Assembly: GCF_004344915.1 (NCBI RefSeq)
Contig: NZ_SKFG01000012.1
Coordinates: 124,001 to 188,000, forward strand
Direction of reading: 5' to 3'
DNA from: Paenibacillus albiflavus
GTDB lineage: Bacteria > Bacillota > Bacilli > Paenibacillales > NBRC-103111
DNA: 64,000 nt
Under the pieces are notes generated by a model. It ran no database searches and had not been told where the DNA came from. It saw only the letters and a list, made by a program, of their open reading frames with translations. Made by a program: the position numbers and the translations under genes. Below are positions 52,545 to 60,380 of this stretch, piece by piece; within the stretch, counting starts at the first letter, position 1; every line of letters begins with the position of its first letter.

Positions 52545-52695
52545 CGGATCACCCTCCGTATTCGCTAGTCAACAATAATAGGTTAGCCTATACAACCACA
52601 TTACAGCATAATCTGACACGATACAACAATAATAGTTGTTATCCTGTACAATTTGGCTTCCTTCTATTCCTAGTAGATTACAGTTGAAAAAACAA

Positions 52696-52739
52696 AAACC
52701 CGAATGACAGTCACATTATGAAATGTCTGCCTTTCGGGC
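52696..52739 (-). terminator. Terminator after the SDR gene
   Basis: CCCGAA and TTCGGG with further inner pairing (CAGACA/TGTCTG-like); on the minus strand it is followed by TTTTTGTTTTTTC. Clear rho-independent terminator. Confidence 0.8.
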
Positions 52740-52773
52740 TAATCTTAATCTCGAAGATTTCCTCTAGCTATTG

Positions 52774-53529
52774 TTATTTAAAAGATGCATAACCCTGATC
52801 AGCCATGACGACACTACCATTGATAGCTTCTGCTTCTTTCAGGGAAAGAAGATATACGGTGTTAGCAACCATCTCGGGTTTAGTTAACTCTCCGCCCATA
52901 ACGCTCGCACGCATTTTATCAAGCAGACCGTTATCTTTGAAGCCTTGAATAATCGGAGTATCTACAGCACCTGGTGCAACAGCAAGAACACGAATGCCGT
53001 ATGGCGCAAGCTCTAGTGCTCCAGATTTACTCATCATAATAACGGCGCCTTTCGTTGCATGGTATGCAAATGTACCTGGTGAAGCTAAGAAACCAAATAC
53101 GGATGCTGTATTAATAATAACACCTTGAATGCCAAGCTCTTTCATCTTATTACCTGCTGCGATAATTCCGTAAGCAACACCGTGCTGATTGACATTAATT
53201 GTGCGGTGATAGAAGTCCATATTTTGCGACAAGACAGGTCCTGCACCACCGATGCCTGCATTGTTGAACATCACATCAATACGACCATATTGCTCAACGG
53301 CCTTATTCACTAGTCCTTCAACCTCTTCCTGCTTGGATACATCCACCTTTACAAAAATAGCTTCCCCACCAGCATCCTTGATCATTTGCACGGTTTCCTG
53401 TCCGGCTGCTTCGTTAAAGTCTGCAACAACAACACAGTCGCCCTCTTTGGCAAATTTCAAGCAAGCTTCTCGACCAATCCCACTTGCACCGCCAGTAATT
53501 ACTGCTACTCTACTTGTCTCCATAACCAT
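52774..53529 (-). CDS. Short-chain dehydrogenase/reductase (SDR)
   Basis: 251 residues, classical SDR. Cofactor motif TGGASGIG near residue 10, NNAGIGG, catalytic Ser in NTASVFGF and YHATK (YxxxK) near 154. Asp in VVVADFNEAA suggests NAD preference. ATG at 53529 is 4 bases and ATG at 53523 is 10 bases after GGGAGG; either may be used. Divergent from a LysR gene at 53669, its likely regulator. Substrate unknown. Confidence 0.88.
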   Translation of the reverse strand: MVMETSRVAVITGGASGIGREACLKFAKEGDCVVVADFNEAAGQETVQMIKDAGGEAIFVKVDVSKQEEVEGLVNKAVEQYGRIDVMFNNAGIGGAGPVLSQNMDFYHRTINVNQHGVAYGIIAAGNKMKELGIQGVIINTASVFGFLASPGTFAYHATKGAVIMMSKSGALELAPYGIRVLAVAPGAVDTPIIQGFKDNGLLDKMRASVMGGELTKPEMVANTVYLLSLKEAEAINGSVVMADQGYASFK

Positions 53530-53668
53530 AAAACCTCCCAAGATATATGAATTATTAAGAAAGAATCGTTATCGTTCTTGAGATTATTGTACGCCTGTTC
53601 TATGATTAAGAATATTTAAACCTTCTAATCTATACTTAAGCATATCTAAAGGATGGAGGATCAATCGA

Positions 53669-54577
53669 ATGCAGTTAGAACAGTTGGCTTTTGTTGTAGA
53701 AGTGTCCAAAACAGGCTCCTTGACCGCAGCCGCACAAAACATGCATGTGACCTTGTCAGCAGTGAGTCAATCCATATCCAATCTGGAGGAAGAGCTTGGC
53801 GTTACTTTATTCATCCGTTCCAGAATGGGTGCAACGCCTACGCCCGAAGGCCGTCCGCTGATCCGCAAAGCCTATCAAATCATCGAGTTATCAAACGAGC
53901 TGCGGGAAGAAGCATCCGGATACACAAATAAGCAAGTGGGACATTTGCGATTGGCCGCTTTTCCTGGACCTCTCCATCTTGCAATGGACGCCATTCTCGA
54001 TTTCAAACAGAATTACCCCTATATCCAGTTAGACATTACGGAAAAGGGGATTGATCAGATCATTGAAGATGTTCGACAGGGGAAGATTGACATCGGGCTT
54101 ATCACCCTTTCAGAGTATGACAATCCTAAACAGGCGGGGCTTAAATTCGGCCAATTACTGGAAGGTAAAATGGTATTAGCCGTTAACCGCCAATCTCCGC
54201 TAGCGCTATACGAATCCATTACACTTGATGAGCTCAAACGAGAACCACTGATCATTTATAATGAAGAGCATCTCAAATGGTTCATGGATAAGCATCAAGA
54301 ATCTTTCGATCTATCGAATGTACTTTTTTATACCAACAACACGTCTGCGATCATGAAAGCAATCCGAGATGGCATGGCTTCCACCATCGGGCTTAACTTA
54401 TCCTTCATCAACGAACCTGCCATAAATAATGGCGATATTGTTCTAGTCGAATTAGAACTGCCTGATCCCTATTCCATTTACTTAGGTTGGGTTCGTTCAG
54501 AAGGACGACATTTGCCGAAGGCGACCGAGCTATTTATCAAGAAGCTCAAACATCGGTTGTCGGAGTACGAGAAATAA
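53669..54577 (+). CDS. LysR-family transcriptional regulator
   Basis: 302 residues. N-terminal HTH (LAFVVEVSKTGSLTAAAQNM then HVTLSAVSQSISNLEEELGV) and a periplasmic-binding-like effector domain (about 90-295). GGAGGATC precedes the ATG. It is divergent from the SDR gene, the typical layout for a LysR activator; the 139-bp gap contains AAGAA-N9-TTCTT at about 53561-53579, a possible binding site. Confidence 0.92.
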   Translation: MQLEQLAFVVEVSKTGSLTAAAQNMHVTLSAVSQSISNLEEELGVTLFIRSRMGATPTPEGRPLIRKAYQIIELSNELREEASGYTNKQVGHLRLAAFPGPLHLAMDAILDFKQNYPYIQLDITEKGIDQIIEDVRQGKIDIGLITLSEYDNPKQAGLKFGQLLEGKMVLAVNRQSPLALYESITLDELKREPLIIYNEEHLKWFMDKHQESFDLSNVLFYTNNTSAIMKAIRDGMASTIGLNLSFINEPAINNGDIVLVELELPDPYSIYLGWVRSEGRHLPKATELFIKKLKHRLSEYEK

Positions 54578-54621
54578 AAGAGCGTGACTCAGTATATCAA
54601 TAAGCATACAGAAATCGACTT

Positions 54622-55059
54622 CTATAGCATCAGACTCATTGTAATGTTTCTTTCAGAGAACCCCATTTGCTTATAAAGTGAAATAGCATGATTTCCCGCA
54701 AAAACACCCAAACGGATCTCTGGATACCCCTCCGATTTCAGATGCTCAATGGCACTTTTCATTAAGAGTTTAGAGATGCCTTTGCCTCTAAACTCTTGAG
54801 TTACGTAAAGTTCATATATAAAGCCAATTATCTCTTCCGTGAATTGATCTTTACTAGGCCCAATCAGAATCCAGCCCATCAAATTATCTTCTACTGTAGC
54901 AATTAAATAATAGCAGCCCTTCTTCAATAGTGGCTCAACTAGTTTCTTAATTTTCTCCTCTGTTGGTGTTGTTCTACCCAAAGTCCCTTCAAATAAAGCT
55001 TGTGGTGAGAGGCTAAAAATGCTTTTAAGTTCTGAATTGTTCGGTTTTCTAATCTCCAT
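54622..55059 (-). CDS. GNAT-family acetyltransferase
   Basis: 145 residues with one GNAT domain; the acetyl-CoA loop is ELYVTQEFRGKGISKLLMKS (about 88-107; RGKG) and the end GNHAISLYKQMGFSERN is typical. AGGAG precedes the ATG. It begins 9 bases after the stop of the second SDR gene and is the last gene of the TetR-SDR-GNAT operon. Confidence 0.88.
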   Translation of the reverse strand: MEIRKPNNSELKSIFSLSPQALFEGTLGRTTPTEEKIKKLVEPLLKKGCYYLIATVEDNLMGWILIGPSKDQFTEEIIGFIYELYVTQEFRGKGISKLLMKSAIEHLKSEGYPEIRLGVFAGNHAISLYKQMGFSERNITMSLML

Positions 55060-55068
55060 AGATTGTGT

Positions 55069-56007
55069 CTACTCCTTGTGTGCGTTTATGCCAATTGACC
55101 ATATCTTCTCAATATTGTGCTTATCCGTTGCATACTGTGGGTATGTGGCCGAGCCAAATATGTTCTTTAATTGCGCGAACCCTTTTTCACTTACAGATGG
55201 CTGGACGATCTCAAGTTTATGGTTGATAAGCTGGCCCGTTACCTGGCTGAATTCATCCGAGGTGCAAATCTGATAATAATTATCTGCCATGATAGAGGGC
55301 AACGGATTTGTTATGTTTTGGGCCAACGCTAGCACTTTCCAAAAAGGACTAAGCTTGTGGATCGTTTCTTTGGACAATTTGACACGATTGATTTGAAGCG
55401 CGTTCACTTTAATCCCACGACTTTTGAGTTGTTCCGCCATTTTGAATGTTAGCATCAACAGCGCCATTTTGGAATCTCCATACATTTTATATGTGCTGTG
55501 ACGGCGCATCCCTCGGAATTCCCCACGCAAATTATCGAAGTCGATTTTTCTTTTGGGATCGAAAAAATTTTTGATGTTCGTTGTACAAGCATTCAGTACT
55601 CTTGGATCAGGCGAACGTTCAAGATGGTCTGCCAGCAGCCTAGTCATTAGCATGGGGCCGAATGCGTTCGTTGCAAAAGACATTTCAATATGTTCGGGGC
55701 TGAGCTTATATTCTTTTTCACCATGATTTAAGTAGGCAGCATTGTGGATCAAAATATCCAGATGTGGGTACTTGTTTGTAAACGCCGAACAGAAAGCTCG
55801 AATAGATGTAAAAGAAGAAACATCCAGTTTCATCAGATCTACGTTCGTGTTGTTAGAAGAAGCTATTATTTGGTGCTGTACCGCTTCGCTAATTTCCATA
55901 TTGCGGCAAGCCATCACAACACAGTATCCTTGGGTCGCAAACTTGTACGCCGCCGCTTTGCCGATTCCAGAATTTGCCCCAGTAATTACAACAATTCTGT
56001 CCGTCAT
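55069..56007 (-). CDS. SDR-family oxidoreductase, retinol-dehydrogenase-like
   Basis: 312 residues. TGANSGIG near residue 10, NAAYL, and YGDSK (YxxxK) near 172 give a complete SDR active site; the long C-terminus resembles retinol dehydrogenase/WWOX-like SDRs. Arg/Asn after the second strand (VMACRN) suggests NADP. ATG at 56007 has AAGGA about 10 bases upstream; the GTG at 56016 is too close. Lies 49 bp after the TetR gene, likely under its control. Confidence 0.87.
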   Translation of the reverse strand: MTDRIVVITGANSGIGKAAAYKFATQGYCVVMACRNMEISEAVQHQIIASSNNTNVDLMKLDVSSFTSIRAFCSAFTNKYPHLDILIHNAAYLNHGEKEYKLSPEHIEMSFATNAFGPMLMTRLLADHLERSPDPRVLNACTTNIKNFFDPKRKIDFDNLRGEFRGMRRHSTYKMYGDSKMALLMLTFKMAEQLKSRGIKVNALQINRVKLSKETIHKLSPFWKVLALAQNITNPLPSIMADNYYQICTSDEFSQVTGQLINHKLEIVQPSVSEKGFAQLKNIFGSATYPQYATDKHNIEKIWSIGINAHKE

Positions 56008-56056
56008 GCTATGCACATCCTTCTTAAATTATAGTCACTCAATGAATTCGCCTCAT

Positions 56057-56629
56057 TTAGGCGTCCTTCTGACGCATGCAGGCTGCGGTGACAATATCTA
56101 ACGCAACGCTATCCAACACTTCGATTAATTGCTCATCTTGCAGATGATCCGGAAGCAGTCCATTCGCCGCCATCACCGAAAGGCCCGTTTGAAAAATTTG
56201 CATCTTAAATAAGATGTTCATCAGTTCCTCATCAGATAAAACCGACAACTCATCGTCCTTCTTCATCATTTCAACCACGAGACTAACGTCATTCTTGTCA
56301 TAATTCATATAAGAGTTATGCTTGATAATTAAATCTCTGAACAGGACACTGTATTCCTTTGCAAAACGAAGGCTGGCGATCCCGATGTCGCGAAACGGTT
56401 GCCCCGAATTCTGGTCTAAGAGCAATTGCTTTGCAACCTCAAGCGTTTTATTCACGACCTCCTGCTTCAACTCTTCAATATCATTAAAATTGACGTATAT
56501 GGGTGCGATCGAGCTCCCTAATTTCTCAGCTACCTTCCTGATCGTAATCGTATCGATCCCTTCAACTTTCGCGACGTTAAAGGCTGCGTCAATAATGTCC
56601 TGTTTAGAAAATTTATTCTTAGGCGCCAT
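56057..56629 (-). CDS. TetR/AcrR family regulator
   Basis: 190 residues. HTH region IIDAAFNVAKVEGIDTITIR then KVAEKLGSSIAPIYVNFNDI (about 12-50); helical ligand domain after that. AAGGGGAT precedes the ATG. First gene of a three-gene operon with an SDR and a GNAT, pointing to detoxification or modification of a small molecule. No clean operator dyad was found upstream by eye. Confidence 0.88.
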   Translation of the reverse strand: MAPKNKFSKQDIIDAAFNVAKVEGIDTITIRKVAEKLGSSIAPIYVNFNDIEELKQEVVNKTLEVAKQLLLDQNSGQPFRDIGIASLRFAKEYSVLFRDLIIKHNSYMNYDKNDVSLVVEMMKKDDELSVLSDEELMNILFKMQIFQTGLSVMAANGLLPDHLQDEQLIEVLDSVALDIVTAACMRQKDA

Positions 56630-56726
56630 CGTAATCCCCTTGCAATTATTTTATAAATCGTTCGATACATATCAATTGATATATATTATAATATTATCAG
56701 AATTATTTGTTATTTCAATACAAAAA

Positions 56727-56751
56727 AAAGAGAGGTTACATCCCTCTCTTT
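56727..56751 (-). terminator. Terminator after the diguanylate cyclase
   Basis: AAAGAGAGG and CCTCTCTTT, a perfect 9-bp stem with a T run on the minus strand. Confidence 0.82.
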
Positions 56752-56780
56752 CTCAAGCATGTTATTCTAATTCATTCAAG

Positions 56781-58007
56781 TTATTTACTAACACAATTTC
56801 TACCTTTTTTCTTGGCACGATATAAGGCTGTATCCGCTGATTTCATAACGGTATCTGGCGTTTTGTACTTTTCACTTTTTTGAGAGACACCGATGCTTAC
56901 GGTTATGTATATTTGTTTTGAGGAATTTGAGCTTTGAGATCTGCTTTTTGACTTCTTTTTTGATTTACGGTTTCCACGCAAAGTGAAAGCCCTTTTTGAT
57001 ATCTTTTCTCTTAGTTCTTCCAGATGGGGAAGTACATCATTTATACTTTTACCGGGAAACAGAATGGTGAACTCCTCCCCGCCATAACGGAAGGATTTCC
57101 CACCACCTGTGACATCCTTTATGATGGAAGCGACTAATTTTAAAACCTCATCCCCCGTATCATGTCCATAAGTATCATTAAATTTCTTGAAATGATCAAT
57201 GTCCAACATCGCAATGACATAGCTCATGCCTAATTTCATCATATCCTGCTTAAGTGCCCGTCTGGATGGCAGACCTGTAAGCTCATCAGAAAATGCCATA
57301 GAATACGAATCTTGAATAATTGAAGTGATGAGAATAATCCCTGAAACCCCGATAAATATCGGATAAAGTATGGGATCACTCATTTTATGCAGCACAAAAA
57401 ACAAGGCAACTAGTACACCTATAAAGGAAATATCCTGTGAGGTTTTATATTTAAATTGCCTAACGATAAGTATGATTAATGCTGCCAAAAAGGCTATTAT
57501 TGCGATTTGAGATAATGAAGTTATGGATTGAAGATTTACAGGTAATAGATCTTTATTTATCAGAACCAGAAACTCTCTTCCTGAGCCCATTAGCCAATAG
57601 GCGAGTAAAACTTGGGAGAGAATGAACCCTATACGAAGCATACCCCACAAACTTAAGATTCCCCGTTCTTTAAAAAAGGAAAAAATCGCAATGTTAATAG
57701 GAATCACTAAACAAATTATCGAATAAATATCGGCAATTTGCACTGATTCACCTAGGATCTCTGGCAAATATTTAATAGCAGCTAAACATAGCGTAAGAAT
57801 AATGAGAATAAAAAACTCTCGACTACGATTAAACTTCCAAGAGATTCCCGCCCCTACAAGAAATATTCCGTAAGGAGCAAGATCAATAATATCTAACTGC
57901 GGTTGTGACATGGTATTCGTTTTTGTAAAAAGCAAATAGGCCAGCACGATTAAGATAAAGGGTAAAATGAGTGAAAAAGCAGCTCTAATCGTTGTCTTCA
58001 AGTTCAA
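56781..58007 (-). CDS. Membrane diguanylate cyclase with a basic Ser/Lys insertion
   Basis: 408 residues. About seven membrane helices occupy residues 8-230 without a recognised sensor family. The GGDEF domain (about 235-408) has FSDELTGLPSRRALKQDM and the active-site YGGEEF at 307-312. Between the fourth and fifth strands there is an insertion, RGNRKSKKKSKSRSQSSNSS (about 350-372), not usual for the domain; it could contact membrane or nucleic acid. TTG start at 58007 after AAAGG. Third predicted c-di-GMP synthase of the window. Confidence 0.9.
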   Translation of the reverse strand: MNLKTTIRAAFSLILPFILIVLAYLLFTKTNTMSQPQLDIIDLAPYGIFLVGAGISWKFNRSREFFILIILTLCLAAIKYLPEILGESVQIADIYSIICLVIPINIAIFSFFKERGILSLWGMLRIGFILSQVLLAYWLMGSGREFLVLINKDLLPVNLQSITSLSQIAIIAFLAALIILIVRQFKYKTSQDISFIGVLVALFFVLHKMSDPILYPIFIGVSGIILITSIIQDSYSMAFSDELTGLPSRRALKQDMMKLGMSYVIAMLDIDHFKKFNDTYGHDTGDEVLKLVASIIKDVTGGGKSFRYGGEEFTILFPGKSINDVLPHLEELREKISKRAFTLRGNRKSKKKSKSRSQSSNSSKQIYITVSIGVSQKSEKYKTPDTVMKSADTALYRAKKKGRNCVSK

Positions 58008-58115
58008 TAATTCCTTTCGTGTGTTTGTCTTATCTGTCCAATAATATTATCGGTAATAATGAGCCACTAGCTAATACTTCATATGAAGTTAGCATCTTAT
58101 CCTTGAAGAATAAAA

Positions 58116-58163
58116 AAAACAGGTCTGTTGTGGAGGTATTATATGACCACAAAGACCTGTTTT
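58116..58163. terminator. Orphan bidirectional hairpin in a divergent region
   Basis: Arms at 58116-58133 and 58147-58163 pair over 17 positions with one or two mismatches, with an A run before and T after. It lies between two divergently transcribed genes where no terminator is needed, so it may end a small RNA or an unseen short gene. Confidence 0.6.
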
Positions 58164-58305
58164 GTTATATAACTTATACCCTGAATTTAGGCAAGTGTAC
58201 AATCATTTAGTTATATACCCACGTAATATATACAGGAAATACGAATGAGATTGAATTAAAGAAGGCGATTACACAACTGATCCCATTTTTAAGGAGTGAA
58301 GTCAA

Positions 58306-58593
58306 ATGGCATTTATGCCAATGCCGGAATCTCAAAAATCAACCAGACAGACACTGCCTCCTCCCCCTAATTATATCCCAGCAATGCCTGAAGTATCTTA
58401 TATCATTGACTGTATATTTGAATACACATATGTCTGGCTATGGAATGGAGAAAGTTTCTGGTTTTATCCTACACGGGTTGAGTACGAAATAGTTACAGGT
58501 TTACGTTGGACTGGATCATTTTGGATATCATATGGAATTGATCCAAGACTAATTCGTGCAGTGTCATGTCCTCCAATTCCGACTCTATACTAA
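58306..58593 (+). CDS. Small Pro/Trp/Tyr-rich conserved hypothetical protein
   Basis: 95 residues. A Pro-rich N-terminus (about 5-30) is followed by a compact aromatic domain with IFEYTYVWLWNGESFWFYPT, GLRWTGSFW and IDPRLI. I recognise this pattern from small proteins common in spore-forming Bacilli (TYxWxxNGxxFW ... GxRW), which have no established function; spore-surface association would fit but is inference. AAGGAG is 9 bases before the ATG. Stands alone. Confidence 0.6.
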   Translation: MAFMPMPESQKSTRQTLPPPPNYIPAMPEVSYIIDCIFEYTYVWLWNGESFWFYPTRVEYEIVTGLRWTGSFWISYGIDPRLIRAVSCPPIPTLY

Positions 58594-58608
58594 AATAAGA
58601 GGGGTTCA

Positions 58609-59994
58609 CTACCCCTCCATCACTCTTATGGATTCATCTACCTTCACCATCATGGAACATTCGATCCTTTTGCGGAAGATATCACAGCTAAAGTCATAGG
58701 TTCCATTCAGGGAACCAGTCGCGTGCAGCGCATTGGCAGGGCAGCCACCGCTACAGTAGAGTTTCGCCCAGCAGTCCTTGCATTCCGGCTTTGAGTAGCA
58801 GTTGCTCTCTTTAAAACGGCCTTGCAGCTCAGGTTGTGTGATTCCATCCCAGATGTTCCCCATGCTGTACTCTTCGTCCCCGACGAACTGATGGCAAGGG
58901 AACAACTCACCCCATGGCGTAACAGCGAGATATTCCGTTCCTGAACCACAGCCAGTGATTCTCTTCTGGATGCATGGGCCTTCCGAAAGGTCAAGCATGT
59001 AATGATAAAAGGTAAATCCCTTGCCTTGTCTACCTCGCTCAATCATTTCCTTGGCGAGAATTTCGTACTGGTTGTAAATTTCCGGGAGGTCATCCTCAGT
59101 AAGCGCATAAGGCTCTCGTGGATCACAGATGACTGGCTCCATCGAGATTTTATCGAAGCCTAGGTCCGCGATATGTAAGATGTCATTGGTGAAATCGACA
59201 TTGTTATGCGTATAGGTTCCTCGTACGTAGTATTCTTGATCTCCGCGCTTTCGGACGAATTCCTGGAATTTCGGAACGATATGATCATAACTGCCTTTTC
59301 CCGTAACTGACTTGCGAAGTCGATCGTGAATCTCTTTTCTTCCATCCAGGCTTAAGACGACATTGTACATTTCCTGATTTAAAAATTCGGTGACCTCATC
59401 GTTCAGCAGCATGCCGTTCGTTGTGAAAGTGAAGCGGAACTTTTTGTTATGTGCCTGTTCCTTGCTTCTTGCATAAGCTACAATCTGCTTAACCACCTTC
59501 CAAGCCATAAGCGGTTCCCCGCCAAAAAAGTCGATGTCCAGATTTCGGTGATGACCCGAATTCTCCAGTAGGAAATCAATCGCTCTTTGTCCAACCTCAT
59601 AGCTCATGATTGCCCGATCTCCGTTGTATTTCCCCTGGCTGGCAAAACAATAGTCGCATGACAGATTGCAGGTATGCGCAACATTGAGGCAGAGCGCCTT
59701 GACATACGTCTTTCGACTTCTTAAATCAAGGGAGAGATTCTCATATTCATCCTCAGTAAAAAGCTGCCCATCATTTTTAAGCTCCTCGATAGCCGCAATG
59801 GTTTCTCGAATATCCTTCTCGGAAATGTCGGAATCATGTTGATACTTATCCAACAACATGGTCACGATTTCTTCGGCAGCCGTATTCTCATAAAGCTCAA
59901 TAATTTCATATGCCAGGTCATCGACAACATGCACCGAGCCACTGTAGGTGTCGAGCACGATGTTGTATCCATTTAACTGATATTGATGAATCAT
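58609..59994 (-). CDS. scfB: Radical SAM SCIFF peptide maturase
   Basis: 461 residues. An N-terminal PqqD-like recognition domain (about 1-90) would bind the peptide leader. The radical SAM cluster motif is Cys109-x3-Cys113-x2-Cys116 (CNLSCDYC). The C-terminal SPASM-type region has CHQFV, CYSKPECKDCWAKLYCSGGC and a final SCDIF, enough Cys for two auxiliary iron-sulfur clusters. It matches the maturases that form Cys-to-residue thioether bonds in SCIFF ranthipeptides. Its ATG overlaps the stop of the precursor gene (ATGA), so enzyme and substrate are cotranslated. Confidence 0.93.
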   Translation of the reverse strand: MIHQYQLNGYNIVLDTYSGSVHVVDDLAYEIIELYENTAAEEIVTMLLDKYQHDSDISEKDIRETIAAIEELKNDGQLFTEDEYENLSLDLRSRKTYVKALCLNVAHTCNLSCDYCFASQGKYNGDRAIMSYEVGQRAIDFLLENSGHHRNLDIDFFGGEPLMAWKVVKQIVAYARSKEQAHNKKFRFTFTTNGMLLNDEVTEFLNQEMYNVVLSLDGRKEIHDRLRKSVTGKGSYDHIVPKFQEFVRKRGDQEYYVRGTYTHNNVDFTNDILHIADLGFDKISMEPVICDPREPYALTEDDLPEIYNQYEILAKEMIERGRQGKGFTFYHYMLDLSEGPCIQKRITGCGSGTEYLAVTPWGELFPCHQFVGDEEYSMGNIWDGITQPELQGRFKESNCYSKPECKDCWAKLYCSGGCPANALHATGSLNGTYDFSCDIFRKRIECSMMVKVDESIRVMEG

Positions 59995-60140
59995 TTTTGG
60001 ATCGCATTTTCACAACGTTGGTTTGCAACGCCGCAGGAAGTTTTGCAAGCGGACTGGCAAGATGTCTGGCATGCGCCGCATCCTCCGTGTTTTGCAGTGT
60101 CCATCAGTTTGCGTGTGCTTAGGGTTACGATTCTTTTCAT
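59991..60140 (-). CDS. scfA: SCIFF ranthipeptide precursor (six cysteines)
   Basis: 49 residues beginning MKRIVTLSTRKLMDTAKHGG, with six Cys at 21, 24, 28, 32, 36 and 43, the six-cysteines-in-forty-five pattern. The leader is residues 1 to about 20 and the Cys-rich core follows, with Ser/Thr near each Cys as possible thioether acceptors. ATG at 60140 has AAGGAG about 10 bases before it; the frame extends to 60182, but that extension would run through a Rex/Fnr-like site in the transcript leader. SCIFF genes are nearly universal in Clostridia and rarer in Bacilli. No protease or exporter gene is adjacent. Confidence 0.93.
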   Translation of the reverse strand: MKRIVTLSTRKLMDTAKHGGCGACQTSCQSACKTSCGVANQRCENAIQK

Positions 60141-60166
60141 AGATAAACATCTCCTTCTACCTTTTC

Positions 60167-60184
60167 TTGTGAATGATTTCACTT
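60167..60184. promoter_or_regulatory. Rex/Fnr-like site downstream of the scfA promoter
   Basis: TTGTGAA-TGAT-TTCACTT, matching the Rex-type dyad TTGTGAA-N4-TTCACAA in all but the last two bases. It falls about 8-25 bases after the predicted scfA start point, a position suited to repression. Confidence 0.5.
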
Positions 60185-60198
60185 GATATTACTGAAAA

Positions 60199-60227
60199 AT
60201 TGTAGCAACGCCCCCTATTTAGGTCAA
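60199..60227 (-). promoter_or_regulatory. Sigma-A promoter of scfA
   Basis: On the minus strand TTGACC (60227-60222), 17 bp, TACAAT (60204-60199). Confidence 0.72.
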
Positions 60228-60284
60228 TTAATAATGTCACCGTGAAATCAGATCTGGAGAAAAAACATTAATTTCTTCAATACA

Positions 60285-60302
60285 TTGTGAAATTATTCAC
60301 AA
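60285..60302. promoter_or_regulatory. Perfect Rex/Fnr-type operator upstream of the flavin reductase
   Basis: TTGTGAA-ATTA-TTCACAA, a perfect dyad. It fits both the Rex consensus (TTGTGAA-N4-TTCACAA) and the Bacillus Fnr consensus (TGTGA-N6-TCACA). With TACAAT at 60323-60328 as -10 box, the start point would be near 60335 and the dyad centred near -41.5, the classic activator position of Fnr. Confidence 0.72.
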
Positions 60303-60380
60303 CAAAATAGCCACTCTTATATTACAATGGATTGTGCTTAAGGGTTCAGCTACAAAATTTGAAATGAAAAGGGGCTAATC

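Noticed and set aside
52560-52640. Fur or PerR box upstream of ferritin
   Set aside because: AT-rich repeats with a partial dyad are present, but no good match to either consensus; mentioned only as a possibility in the ferritin entry.
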